A DNA stretch of 34,367 nt from Devosia geojensis (GCF_000969415.1 NZ_JZEX01000053.1:1-34367), one strand, 5' to 3'; shown: positions 14,495 through 24,275, counted from the stretch's first letter. The notes: generated by a model from the letters alone, not told the origin. Numbers and translations are program-made.

Positions 14495-15151
14495 ATGAAA
14501 ACCGCAACTGCTGAAATTCTGCGCGAATACGGCCCTTATCCCGGGGTCACTGACGTCGGCGGCGTGACCTTCGATGGCCGCAACGTTTGGTTCGCCTCGG
14601 GTGACAGGATCAACGCCATAGATCCGGCAACGGGCGAGCCCGTCCGTGCGATCGAAATGGCCAACGCCGACGCCGGCACGGCCTTCGACGGCCAGCATAT
14701 CTTCCAGGTGGTCGAGGACAGGATCGAGAAGATCGATCCCGAGACCGGCCGCGTGCTCGCGGCGATCCCCGCCCCAGGCGGAGGCAGCGATTCCGGGCTC
14801 GCCTGGGCGGAAGGATCGCTCTGGGTCGGCCAATACCGCGCCCGCAGGATCCACCAGATCGATCCCGAAACGGGCAAGATCCTGCGCACCATCGAATCCA
14901 ACCGGTTCGTGACCGGCGTCACCTGGGTCGACGGCGAGCTTTGGCACGGCACGTGGGAGGACGACAGAAGCGACGTGCGCCACGTCGACAGCCGGACGGG
15001 AGAGGTTCTCGAAATCCTCGAAATGCCCGAAGGCGTCCACGTGTCCGGCCTCGAGTCGGACGGTTCCGGCCAGTTCTTCTGCGGCGGCGGCAGCACCGGA
15101 ACGCTGCGGGCGATCCGCCGGCCGGCCAGGGCTCACGCGACGAATTCGTAG
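14495..15151 (+). CDS. Beta-propeller (glutamine cyclotransferase/Vgb-like) protein
   Basis: 218 residues built from repeated blade-like units with the pattern vW-x-G/D...I..IDPeTG. Examples are VWFASGDRINAIDPATGEPV, DRIEKIDPETGRVLAAI, LWVGQYRARRIHQIDPETGK and LWHGTWEDDRSDVRHVDSRTGE. This matches the YncE/Vgb/glutamine-cyclotransferase-like propellers. No signal peptide is evident, so a cytosolic place is likely. Catalytic residues of glutamine cyclotransferase were not identified, and function is unknown. GAGAGGA precedes the ATG. It probably forms an operon with the upstream regulator. Its 3' end overlaps the convergent GNAT gene by 19 bp. Confidence 0.75.
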   Translation: MKTATAEILREYGPYPGVTDVGGVTFDGRNVWFASGDRINAIDPATGEPVRAIEMANADAGTAFDGQHIFQVVEDRIEKIDPETGRVLAAIPAPGGGSDSGLAWAEGSLWVGQYRARRIHQIDPETGKILRTIESNRFVTGVTWVDGELWHGTWEDDRSDVRHVDSRTGEVLEILEMPEGVHVSGLESDGSGQFFCGGGSTGTLRAIRRPARAHATNS

Positions 15152-15603
15152 ACCAGCCACTCCTCGCCCTCGAAACGATGGGGCTGCGCGTTCCGGCAGT
15201 ACCGGAGGCGGGACCAGAAGCGGGCAGCCCCCGCGTTACGTTCGATGACGCCGATATGCCACCGGCCGGGATGACCATTGATGATCGTTTCGGCCGCGCT
15301 CCGCCCGACGCCGCGCCCGCGATATGCCTTCAGCACGAAGAACTCCGCCATGAAGAAGCAAGGATGCGCGCCGGTCACCGGACACGCCTCGATCACGAGC
15401 GCAAAGCCCGCCAGCTCTCCATCGCAATGGATGAGATAGGGGTGCTGCCAGAAGCGATCGAGATAGTCGTATTCGAACCGGCCGTCCGCGCCGACCGGGA
15501 ACGGGAGATCGCCTGTCATGTCATAGAGATAGAGCTGCAGCAGGTTCTAGATGACGGATCGCTGCCCCTCTTCGGCTCGCATGACAGTCGCGGGCGACCC
15601 CAT
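15133..15603 (-). pseudogene. GNAT acetyltransferase interrupted by an in-frame amber codon
   Basis: Reading from ATG 15601-15603 the frame encodes MGSPATVMRAEEGQRSVI, then TAG at 15547-15549. It continues NLLQLYLYDM and the rest of a GNAT protein to 15133. In this family the segment normally reads through as a continuous ...I-E-NLLQLYLYDM helix, so the TAG replaces a residue such as Glu (GAG to TAG is one change). The acetyl-CoA loop is intact (VLKAYRGRGVGRSAA, about 63-77 of the shorter frame). The putative start overlaps the end of queF. A shortened 128-residue product could begin at the Met at 15519, but it would lose the first strand and most of helix 1. Alternatives are sequencing error or amber readthrough. 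Confidence 0.7.
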
Positions 15604-15605
15604 CG

Positions 15606-16061
15606 CTATCCCCGCCCGCGATAGGGCGGCACGCCCTGGTCGGGCAGCCACAGGCCTTCGGGCGGTGCGCCGGTCTGCCAGAAGACGTCGATCGGGATGC
15701 CGCCGCGCGGGTACCAATAACCGCCGATCCGCAGCCAGCGCGGCTTGACCGCCTCGACGATCTTCCTGCCGATATCGATCGTGCAGCCCTCGTGGAACGC
15801 CCCATGGTTGCGGAACGAGGTGAGATAAAGCTTCAAGGACTTGGACTCGACGAGGTGCCGGTCCGGCACGTAGTCGATGACGAGGTGGGCGAAGTCCGGC
15901 TGTCCGGTCACCGGGCAGAGCGAGGTGAACTCGGGCGCGACGAACCGCGCCACATAGAGCGTATCGGGATGCGGGTTGGGCACGGGATCGAGTACCGCGT
16001 CCTCCGGACGCTCGGGCGCGCCGACGTCCCGGCCGAGCTGCAGGTTCTGCGCCTCGATCAT
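15606..16061 (-). CDS. queF: NADPH-dependent 7-cyano-7-deazaguanine reductase (preQ0 reductase)
   Basis: 151-residue unimodular (type I) QueF, which reduces the nitrile of preQ0 to the amine of preQ1 in queuosine tRNA modification. All key residues are seen: nucleophile Cys49 in [12 protein letters not shown], Asp56, the NADPH-binding ESKSLKLY motif (72-79), and His90-Glu91 in GAFHEGC. They match B. subtilis QueF Cys55, Asp62, His96 and Glu97 with a constant offset of six. A small conserved gene lies just upstream and the interrupted GNAT gene overlaps its end. The other queuosine genes are not in the window. Confidence 0.95.
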   Translation of the reverse strand: MIEAQNLQLGRDVGAPERPEDAVLDPVPNPHPDTLYVARFVAPEFTSLCPVTGQPDFAHLVIDYVPDRHLVESKSLKLYLTSFRNHGAFHEGCTIDIGRKIVEAVKPRWLRIGGYWYPRGGIPIDVFWQTGAPPEGLWLPDQGVPPYRGRG

Positions 16062-16064
16062 CGC

Positions 16065-16286
16065 CTACTTGCCGCTGCGCTTGATCGATTTGATGGCGAG
16101 CGGGGGAATGCCGGACCTCTCGGCGATGGCCCGGTCCTGGTCCATGATGGCGGTGCGGGCCGGCTCGTCACCATCGAGCCCGCCGAGGAGGCTTGCGTCC
16201 ACCCGGCGGTTGGAGCGCTGGCTGCCGTCCTCATAGGTGACGTCGAACAGGACGAATTCCTGGCGGGCTGTGGGTTTCTTGGCCAT
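16065..16286 (-). CDS. Small conserved hypothetical protein upstream of queF
   Basis: 73 residues, MAKKPTARQEFVLFDVTYEDG onward, ending in a basic tail (IKSIKRSGK). It contains a DVTYEDGSQRSNRRV strand pair and a GGLDGDEPARTAIMDQDRAIAERSG helix region. I recall short proteins of this type next to queF in other Rhizobiales, but no function is known. ATG 16284-16286 has AGGAG eight bases upstream; a longer frame upstream lacks such support. It ends 3 bp before the queF start, so the genes are almost certainly co-translated. Confidence 0.75.
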   Translation of the reverse strand: MAKKPTARQEFVLFDVTYEDGSQRSNRRVDASLLGGLDGDEPARTAIMDQDRAIAERSGIPPLAIKSIKRSGK

Positions 16287-16456
16287 TGACGTGTCTCCTG
16301 CCTGCGCGCTCGTCCAGGCGGGCCGGAATCCGCCGCCTGGCATGCGCTGCAATGTTGCGATTGTCGCCCGCTCTTAGCAGATGCGGCCGCGATGTGAGAA
16401 CATTTTGAATCTCGGGCTCATCACTTTTCCGCTCCCAGAAGCGGCAAAGCCGGCCG

Positions 16457-16747
16457 TCAGGAAAAGATGCGCTCGCCCTGCTCGTCGATGATCTGCCGCC
16501 CTTTGGAGAGCGCGATTGCGACGAGGTCTTCCTTGCTGCTCATGCGGTCGGCGCGCACGAACCGGTAGGTCTTGAGCTCGCCGCCGATCTCCTTCTCGAT
16601 GGTGCCGGCGAGCTGCATCTCGCTGCCGGCCGGCATGTGGATCGCCTTGATGAGGAAGCCCTTGTAGCTCTCCTCGCCCAGCACCTTGTCGCCGCCCGCG
16701 GCCGGCTTGTCGTTGCCGCCACCAAAGAGCTTCTTCAAAAAGGACAT
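16457..16747 (-). CDS. HlyU-family protein
   Basis: 96 residues of the HlyU family (Pfam HlyU, named for a Vibrio haemolysin activator but unrelated to the ArsR-type HlyU regulators). The opening MSFLKKLFGGG is typical, followed by EESYKGFLIKAIHMPAGSEMQLAGTI and KTYRFVRADRMSSKEDLVAIALSKGRQIIDEQG (positions about 25-90), which cover the whole domain. GGGAG precedes the ATG. The role in alphaproteobacteria is unknown. It is probably its own transcript, separated by about 170 bp from the next gene. Confidence 0.85.
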   Translation of the reverse strand: MSFLKKLFGGGNDKPAAGGDKVLGEESYKGFLIKAIHMPAGSEMQLAGTIEKEIGGELKTYRFVRADRMSSKEDLVAIALSKGRQIIDEQGERIFS

Positions 16748-16803
16748 GGGGTTCTCCCTTGCGGCCGCCTGTGTTTGGGTCGGTTAAGACCGGTAGATTG
16801 GTC

Positions 16804-17079
16804 CTACCGCGCCCGGCGCGTCTCGCGCAAGACGAGACCGCCCTGCTTTTCGATCTCCTCGCGCAGCCAGTCGGGCGAGATGTCGAAATGATTGGGCCAG
16901 GTCGGCACGCCGTTCTCGAGCGTCACCCGCCCGAAATACCGCCGGTCCCGCAGCGCCGAAACCGACCCCGGCTCGCCCAACATCCTTGCCGCATCGAACA
17001 CGCCATAGACGCCGTCGCTGAACATCACCTGCAGCTTGAACGGCGGCGCGGTGCGGATGGAGGTGACCTTGAGGGGCAT
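16804..17079 (-). CDS. DUF2442-family protein (second copy)
   Basis: 91 residues with the DUF2442 pattern: KVTSIRTAPPFKLQVMFSDGVYGVFD, a central LRDRRYFGRV and the hallmark GVPTWPNHFDISPDWL (about 58-73). It lies 6 bp after the preceding DUF2442 gene, has no clear ribosome-binding site of its own and is probably translationally coupled. It is clearly paralogous to its neighbour, so the pair arose by tandem duplication or by separate acquisition. Function is unknown. Confidence 0.8.
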   Translation of the reverse strand: MPLKVTSIRTAPPFKLQVMFSDGVYGVFDAARMLGEPGSVSALRDRRYFGRVTLENGVPTWPNHFDISPDWLREEIEKQGGLVLRETRRAR

Positions 17080-17085
17080 GAAGCG

Positions 17086-17355
17086 CTATTCAGCTGCCAC
17101 GTGACCAAGTTCACCGGCCGCGGACATCTCCCGGCGAAGCCACTCAGGAGCAATGTCGAATCCGTTCGGCCACGTCGGCGCGCCAAATTCGAGGAAAACA
17201 CGCGCGAAATATGCCTCATCTCGCAGGGGTTCGGTCAGAGGACCAGGCTCACGCACCATCTCTGCGAAATCGTGCACGCCTTCGCTGCCGTCGGCAAAGC
17301 GGACCGATAGCTGGAAACCATCGAGTTTTCTAAGGCTGGTCACTTTGGTCAGCAT
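17086..17355 (-). CDS. DUF2442-family protein (first copy)
   Basis: 89 residues with the DUF2442 signature: TSLRKLDGFQLSVRFADGSEGVHDF, LRDEAYFARVFLE and FGAPTWPNGFDIAPEWL (about 57-73). Its start lies inside the 3' end of the DUF4160 gene (26-bp overlap), with AAAGGA about 12 bases upstream. DUF4160 and DUF2442 genes are frequent neighbours in many bacteria, and the pairing has the compact overlapping look of toxin-antitoxin modules. No activity has been shown to my knowledge. Confidence 0.83.
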   Translation of the reverse strand: MLTKVTSLRKLDGFQLSVRFADGSEGVHDFAEMVREPGPLTEPLRDEAYFARVFLEFGAPTWPNGFDIAPEWLRREMSAAGELGHVAAE

Positions 17356-17611
17356 CGAGACCCGCTATCCTTTCAAGCTGCTCGTTCGCCCGTGCACGCG
17401 TCCAATTGTTGCGCAGTTCGGACTGGTGCGCCAGCGCCCACTCCTGAACCAGTCGCGAAGCCCTCTTGGGCAGGCTACCCTCGATGACCTCACCGGTTTC
17501 GATCGAGACATTTGCCTCATACTCTCCATAGATGGCATGGAAGTGGGGAGGCGGATGGTCGCGAACATACATACGGATCGCGATGCCGTAGAACCATGAG
17601 ATCGTCGGCAT
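17330..17611 (-). CDS. DUF4160-family protein
   Basis: 93 residues. The DUF4160 hallmark is clear: MPTISWFYGIAIRMYVRD followed by HPPPHFHAIYGEYEA (about residues 18-34), with a His-rich HxPPHFHA motif. The ATG at 17609-17611 gives the typical family start; GTG and TTG codons three and nine bases up are possible but less likely. It is the first gene of a three-gene overlapping unit with two DUF2442 genes, 20 bp downstream of rpoD on the same strand. It may therefore share readthrough from rpoD. Confidence 0.83.
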   Translation of the reverse strand: MPTISWFYGIAIRMYVRDHPPPHFHAIYGEYEANVSIETGEVIEGSLPKRASRLVQEWALAHQSELRNNWTRARANEQLERIAGLDADQSDQP

Positions 17612-17630
17612 CGCCACCAATCCGTATAGG

Positions 17631-19703
<2,073 letters not shown>

Positions 19704-19951
19704 ATAGTGCTCCTCGGGACCCGTGGGCGGTCGGGTGCCGGTCAGGTTGTCGCCATGAGCATGGTCGGGGTCTTCCGAGACCTGCGATCCATCTTCGGGA
19801 CCATGCTTAGTTGGGGATAGTTCAAGGCAAGGTAAAGGTCTGGTAAAGCGAGCGTTAACATCAAAACGCCTTAGCCGCTCGCCTCGGTTCCATCACGCAC
19901 CCAATGCGATGCGCAAAACCGCGCGTACTCGCAGACTTCGAGGCATTTGCC
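19704..19951. promoter_or_regulatory. Spacer between dnaG and rpoD carrying the rpoD promoter region
   Basis: A 248-bp non-coding gap on the upstream side of rpoD. It is AT-richer than its surroundings around 19815-19870, where the minus strand reads TTACCTTGCCTTGAACTATC, a possible housekeeping promoter zone. It also contains repeated GGTAAAG words and one GTTAAC. The exact -35/-10 pair cannot be fixed by eye. Confidence 0.4.
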
Positions 19952-21889
19952 TCAAAAACTGCGCGTCGCGCGTCCCGATAGCGAACCAAATCCTTCGATC
20001 AACGCCTCTGTGCCATCCACAGTGGTAATCTGGTTCTTGATGTCGCGCAGCCTTTCAAAGGTTTCCTCGCTCGGGTCTTCGCCCAGCGCCGCTTCGGCTG
20101 CCTTGAGTTCCCTATTTAGCTGAACTTTCTTGTTATGCAAGGCCAGCGCGTGATTCAAACCGGTCTCGGCGTCGATTCGCGCGATATCGGCCGATATCTG
20201 CCAGACGCCCTGGCGCGCCAGCATCTGCCGCAGCCGTTCCAGCGCCTCGCCGAACCCGCGCGCCCCGAGCGCCTGGTCGAGGTCGGCGGCGCTCATGTCG
20301 TGGTGGCGCATGACGAGGTCGAGGATGGCCGAGAGCAGCCCGCGTGCGGTCGGCGTCTCGAAGTCGAGCGTCGCCAGCGCCTCGAACCGTTCCTCGGCGA
20401 GCGGCGGGTGGTTGACGAGGCTTATCAGGATCACCGCCTCGCGCGGGGTCGCGTCCGCCATGACGCTGGGCTTCAGCAGCCGCGAGTTGCGCAGCGTGTC
20501 CGAGACCACGAGCCGCGGGCTGCCGCGCCCCGCCGAGGCATATGCGCTTCCCCGCGGTCCGCGCGCCCCGCCCTTCTGCTGCCCCTGCCAGCGGTCACGC
20601 CGCACCGGCGTGAAGAACGCGCGTAGCTGCTCATCGAACGCCTGCCCGTAGTGCCGGCGCACCGAGGCATCGCCGATGGAATTGGCCCGCTCGCGCAACC
20701 GCGCCTCGAGCGCCGCCCGCGCTTCCGGCGTTTCCGGCACCAGGCCACCGGTTTCCATGCTCCAGATCACGTCCGACAGGCTCCTCGCCCGGTCGACTAC
20801 GTCCTGAAACGCGGCCCTGCCTTGCGCCTTGATCAGGTCGTCGGGATCGAGCCCCTCGGGGAGCGTTGCGATCTTGACCGTCTTGCCCGGCGCCAGGTGC
20901 GGCAGCACCAGGTTCGCCGCCCGCTCGGCTGCGCGCTGCCCCGCCGCGTCCCCATCGAAGCACAGCACCGGCGCGTCGCTCATTCGCCAGAGGAGCTGCA
21001 GATGCTCCTCGGTCATCGCCGTGCCGAGCGGCGCAACCGTCCCCTCGAACCCGGCGGTCACCGCCGCGATCACGTCGAGATAGCCCTCGACGACGATCAC
21101 GGTCTTGCCCTCCTGCGCCCCCTTCCTCGCCGCCTGCCCGTTGTAGAGCGTCAGCCGCTTGTGGAAGAGCTCGGTCTCGGGCGAGTTGAGATATTTGGCC
21201 GGCACGTCCGCCGCCATCGCCCGCCCCCCGAAGGCGATGATCCGCCCTCGGAAATCGGCGATGGGGAACATCACCCGGTCGCGGAAGCGGTCGTAGGGCA
21301 CCGCGATGTCCTCGCCGTGAACCACGAGCCCGGCATCGATCATCTGCTGGCCCGAGACACCGTTGGCCGCCAGGTGTTCTTTCAATCCATTGCGGCTGTC
21401 GGGCGCATAGCCCAGCCTGAACCGGGCCTGCGCCCCGGCCGAAACACCCCGCTCGAAAAGATATCCCCGCGCCCGCGCCCCAATGTTGTGCGCCAGGGCC
21501 GCCTCGAAATACTTGGCCGCAAGCTCCATCACATCGAGAAGCCCGCGGGCCTCCCGCTCGCGCTTTTCGGTCCGCTCGTCGCGTGCCGGCATCGGCACGC
21601 CGGCCATGGCGGCGAGTTTCTCCACCGCCTCGGGAAAGCTCATGCCCGTCTTTTCGGTCAGGAACCGGAAATGGTCCCCATGCGCCCCGCAGCCGAAGCA
21701 ATGGTAGATGCCCTTGCGGTCATCCGCGTGGAAGCTCGGGCTCTTCTCGCCATGGAACGGGCAGCACGCCCACATGTCCCCGCGCGCCGGCTGGCTCTTG
21801 CGCTTGTCCCACAGCACATGCTCGCCCACCACCTGCGTGATCGACAGGCGCTGGCGGATCTCGTCGAGGAACTGGTCGGAAAAGCGCAT
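19952..21889 (-). CDS. dnaG: DNA primase
   Basis: 645 residues. An N-terminal CHC2 zinc finger has Cys43, His46, Cys64 and Cys67 (CPFHGEKSPSF ... YHCFGCG). The primase core and TOPRIM domain follow, with VVEGYLDVIAA and the DGDAAGQRAAERA acidic motif. A basic linker (RRDRWQGQQKGG) joins a C-terminal helical domain that contacts the replicative helicase. It synthesises RNA primers at the fork. No Shine-Dalgarno is seen before ATG 21889, although this start gives the expected family N-terminus (MRFSDQFLDEIRQRL). rpoD follows after 248 bp. Confidence 0.97.
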   Translation of the reverse strand: MRFSDQFLDEIRQRLSITQVVGEHVLWDKRKSQPARGDMWACCPFHGEKSPSFHADDRKGIYHCFGCGAHGDHFRFLTEKTGMSFPEAVEKLAAMAGVPMPARDERTEKREREARGLLDVMELAAKYFEAALAHNIGARARGYLFERGVSAGAQARFRLGYAPDSRNGLKEHLAANGVSGQQMIDAGLVVHGEDIAVPYDRFRDRVMFPIADFRGRIIAFGGRAMAADVPAKYLNSPETELFHKRLTLYNGQAARKGAQEGKTVIVVEGYLDVIAAVTAGFEGTVAPLGTAMTEEHLQLLWRMSDAPVLCFDGDAAGQRAAERAANLVLPHLAPGKTVKIATLPEGLDPDDLIKAQGRAAFQDVVDRARSLSDVIWSMETGGLVPETPEARAALEARLRERANSIGDASVRRHYGQAFDEQLRAFFTPVRRDRWQGQQKGGARGPRGSAYASAGRGSPRLVVSDTLRNSRLLKPSVMADATPREAVILISLVNHPPLAEERFEALATLDFETPTARGLLSAILDLVMRHHDMSAADLDQALGARGFGEALERLRQMLARQGVWQISADIARIDAETGLNHALALHNKKVQLNRELKAAEAALGEDPSEETFERLRDIKNQITTVDGTEALIEGFGSLSGRATRSF

Positions 21890-22267
21890 GAGAGAGATAA
21901 GTAAGTGCTGGCCGGCAGGAAGTCACCTCGCCCAGCCCGGTTATCCCACTTATCCCCCGCGCCGGGCGCAGCGGTTACGCTGAAACCCGCCGCGATTTAC
22001 CGCTGCAAGGCCGCGGCACGCCCTTGTGCCAATTTCCCCTGAACCGTCAGCGCGTTAGCCCAAACGCACCCCGCCCACAGCCACAACGTTCCGCCCCACA
22101 TGGGTAACCCAGCGGCAGCATTCGGTTAACATATCGACCGCACACGTTAACACCTGGCCCATGGTAGGACGCCGCAAATCGGGCTCAAACTGCGAGAACC
22201 AGCAAACTTATCCCCGCGCCTTCCATCCATGTGAGACTTGCGTCGATGAAAACGACGCGAGGTCGCG
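21890..22267. other. Intergenic region upstream of dnaG and the small accessory pair
   Basis: 378 bp without a credible gene; it must carry the dnaG promoter (leftward) and that of the 22268 gene (rightward). Three TTATCC words occur (21941, 21950 and 22208), two in direct tandem, but they match the DnaA box at only about six of nine positions. Two GTTAAC palindromes lie at 22125-22130 and 22146-22151, and a GGGTAACCC dyad at about 22102. None makes a recognised operator. Confidence 0.5.
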
Positions 22268-22645
22268 ATGGATTGGTACGAAGAACTTGAACTCAAGCGG
22301 GCAATCCGCCGCCTGACGATGGAGTTCCGGATGGAAGCGGCGGCAATTCGGGTTCGAGTGGCACTCCGCCGATTAGTCGACTGGGCGGAAAAAGGCGGCT
22401 TCGACCCCAATCAGCCACGCGTGCCTGCGGGCAGTTCCGATGGAGGACAATGGACCCGGGCGGGTTCAAGTGAAGTCGATCGCATCATCTCCATTGCGCA
22501 AAAATTGACTTTCCAGGCAGGTCCACTGAGTTACGATGAGTGCTTGGACCTGTGTTATCCGCTTCTCGAAAGACCGCAGCCACGCTGGAGTGACAGAAAC
22601 ATGTGGGACTTTCACGCTTGCATGAAAATATGCCAGGGAAAATAA
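22268..22645 (+). CDS. Small protein with VPAG-GGQWT motif and Cys-rich C-terminus
   Basis: 125 residues, not assigned to a family. A basic helical N-terminus (about 1-42) is followed by FDPNQPRVPAGSSDGGQWTR (about 45-64). This D-P-x-x-P-R-V-P-x-G-x-x-x-G-G-Q-W motif recurs in many otherwise unrelated alphaproteobacterial proteins, including candidate toxins and phage-linked proteins. The C-terminal part carries four Cys in two pairs (ECLDLCYP and ACMKICQGK), suggesting disulfides or metal binding. GAGG lies before the ATG. It is followed 20 bp downstream by a second small gene. Base composition from here to about 22900 is visibly less GC-rich than the flanks, suggesting acquired DNA. A secreted effector is possible but unproven; no signal peptide is seen. 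Confidence 0.7.
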   Translation: MDWYEELELKRAIRRLTMEFRMEAAAIRVRVALRRLVDWAEKGGFDPNQPRVPAGSSDGGQWTRAGSSEVDRIISIAQKLTFQAGPLSYDECLDLCYPLLERPQPRWSDRNMWDFHACMKICQGK

Positions 22646-22665
22646 AGGAAAATAGAGGAAAAGAG

Positions 22666-22911
22666 ATGAGTATAGATACCGCAAAACATGTTATCAGCGT
22701 TGCGTTCCAATGTGGATCGCAACTACAGGATCTCATGAAAATTCTTCGAGCGCAGTGCGGTCCGGAGGAGTACAAGATGTATGCGATTGGCATCGCAGCA
22801 TCCATCGACAAAATCAGCACGGAGCTGATCGACAGGGCCTTGTCGTCCTATCCGGAGCTCAAGCAAGAAATCGAACAGCAACTGCAAGAAACAGGGCGAT
22901 TCACCCCGTAA
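22666..22911 (+). CDS. Small hypothetical protein paired with the VPAG/GGQWT gene
   Basis: 81 residues, acidic overall and predicted mainly helical (SIDTAKHVISVAFQCGSQLQD, then helices ending QEIEQQLQETGRF). No transmembrane segment or known domain is seen. AGAGGA seven bases before ATG 22666 fixes the start; the spacer from the upstream gene is purine-rich. Its size, acidity and position fit an immunity or antitoxin partner for the basic, Cys-containing upstream protein. That role is only an inference from layout. Confidence 0.65.
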   Translation: MSIDTAKHVISVAFQCGSQLQDLMKILRAQCGPEEYKMYAIGIAASIDKISTELIDRALSSYPELKQEIEQQLQETGRFTP

Positions 22912-23107
22912 GCCATTCGGTCGACGTCAAGTGCCGGCACGCAGCCTCCGAAACCCGACCGCCCCAATCGAGAATGCCTTTCTCGTCCCCGCCCCCTCCC
23001 CGCAACGATAATTCCCGCCATTGCCGCAATAGGATAAGCCGTCGCCGGACTTGGCCCCGCGCGCTTTGCTAGTCTTGAACGACTTTGCGAGACTGGGAGC
23101 TTTCCAC

Positions 23108-24028
23108 ATGCGCCTTTCCACCCTTGCCGCTGCCGCCGTCGTCGGCCTCGCCTTCGTCACCGCCGCCCACGCCGAGCGGCTGACCGATCAGCCCCTGGTC
23201 GATGCGGCCTGGCTGCAGCAGAACCTCGGCAACGAGAGCCTCGTCGTCCTTGACGTGCGCGATGCCGTCGAGAACGTGCAGCCCTATGCCAGCGCCCACA
23301 TTCCCGGCGCCATCAGCGCCCCCTACGCCACCTCCGGCTGGCGCCAGGAAGTGCAGGGCATTCCGGGCCAGTTCCCGGGCGAAGAAGCCGCCACGCAGCT
23401 CATCGGCAATCTCGGCATCTCCAATGACGACCATGTGGTGATCGTCGCCCAGGGCACCGACTCCTCGGAATTCGGCGCCGCCACCCGCGTCTACTGGACC
23501 TTCAAGGTCCTCGGCCACGACGCCGTCTCCATCCTCAACGGCGGCGCCCGCGCCTGGGAGGCCGCCGGCGGCGAGGTGACCGACGTCGCCACCGTCCTCG
23601 AGCCCGGGACGTTCACATCGAACTTCCGCCAGGAGCTGCTCGCCACCACCGCCGATGTGCAGACCGCCCTTGCCGACGGCACGCCGCTGGTCGACGGTCG
23701 CCCCGCCGGCCAGTATCGCGGTGAGAGCAAGAGCCCGGTCACCCGCGTCCCCGGCACCATCCCCGGCGCCGTCAACATCGAGAACGGCAGCTTCTACGAC
23801 GCCCAGAACGCGTCCTTCGCCGATGCCGCCACCATTGCGGCTCTGGCTGAAGACGTCGGTGTGGGCGCGGAGGATGCCAACATCGCCTTCTGCAACACCG
23901 GCCACTGGGCTTCGATCATCTGGTTCGGCCTCTCGGAGGTGCAAGGTAACACCAACACCCGCATGTACGACGGCTCGCTTGCCGAATGGACCGCCGACCC
24001 GGCCCGCCCGGTCGAGAACGGCGTTTGA
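23108..24028 (+). CDS. Exported tandem-rhodanese sulfurtransferase
   Basis: 306 residues. A signal peptide (1-22, ending AHA) is followed by two rhodanese domains. The first (about 28-155) has the ASAHIPGAISAPY CH2A-type motif but no Cys in its active-site loop (VAQGTDSS), so it is inactive. The second (about 175-300) has VPGTIPGAVNIENG and the catalytic loop FCNTGHWAS with Cys262. It would transfer sulfane sulfur from thiosulfate or a persulfide to an acceptor in the periplasm. GGGAG supports the start. The next gene encodes a YeeE/YedE permease, suggesting a shared role in thiosulfate or sulfur acquisition, although 247 bp with palindromes lie between them. Confidence 0.9.
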   Translation: MRLSTLAAAAVVGLAFVTAAHAERLTDQPLVDAAWLQQNLGNESLVVLDVRDAVENVQPYASAHIPGAISAPYATSGWRQEVQGIPGQFPGEEAATQLIGNLGISNDDHVVIVAQGTDSSEFGAATRVYWTFKVLGHDAVSILNGGARAWEAAGGEVTDVATVLEPGTFTSNFRQELLATTADVQTALADGTPLVDGRPAGQYRGESKSPVTRVPGTIPGAVNIENGSFYDAQNASFADAATIAALAEDVGVGAEDANIAFCNTGHWASIIWFGLSEVQGNTNTRMYDGSLAEWTADPARPVENGV

Positions 24029-24081
24029 CGGCCTGGGACGTTGAACGACTCTGCGGACTTCGAAACGTCCTACACTCCCCG

Positions 24082-24160
24082 GGTCATACCCGCGAAAGCG
24101 GAACCTCTGTTGGCTGGATCAGCAAGAGGAACGGAGGTCCCCGCTTTCGCGGGGATGACC
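24082..24160. repeat. Nested inverted repeat (REP-like)
   Basis: Arms 24082-24101 (GGTCATACCCGCGAAAGCGG) and 24141-24160 are reverse complements at 19 of 20 positions, with a smaller CCTCT/AGAGG stem nested inside (24104-24108 with 24125-24129). The ATGACC...CGCGAAAGCGGG words are those of a very common alphaproteobacterial intergenic repeat. Confidence 0.75.
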
Positions 24161-24180
24161 GCAGGGTGGTTTGGCGCCAA

Positions 24181-24228
24181 ACCAGATGTCTCCAGTGACG
24201 GGTGTTCGGCCGGTTCTGGACATCTGGT
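24181..24228. repeat. 10-bp inverted repeat upstream of the YeeE gene
   Basis: ACCAGATGTC (24181-24190) and GACATCTGGT (24219-24228) are perfect inverted repeats with a 28-nt loop. They begin 48 bp before the YeeE start and end with no T run. This could be an operator, a leader stem or the tail of the neighbouring repeat. Confidence 0.5.
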
Positions 24229-24275
24229 CTCCTGGGGTCCAATAACCGGGTAGTGCCCAACCAGCTTTAGCCACA

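Noticed and set aside
21941..22216. Three TTATCC words near dnaG as possible DnaA boxes or an origin
   Set aside because: Each matches the DnaA box TTATCCACA at only about six of nine positions. There is no AT-rich unwinding element and no dnaA, dnaN or hemE neighbour.
22485..22820. Minus-strand 111-codon frame across the small accessory genes
   Set aside because: It is antisense to two plus-strand genes with better ribosome-binding sites and coherent sequences.
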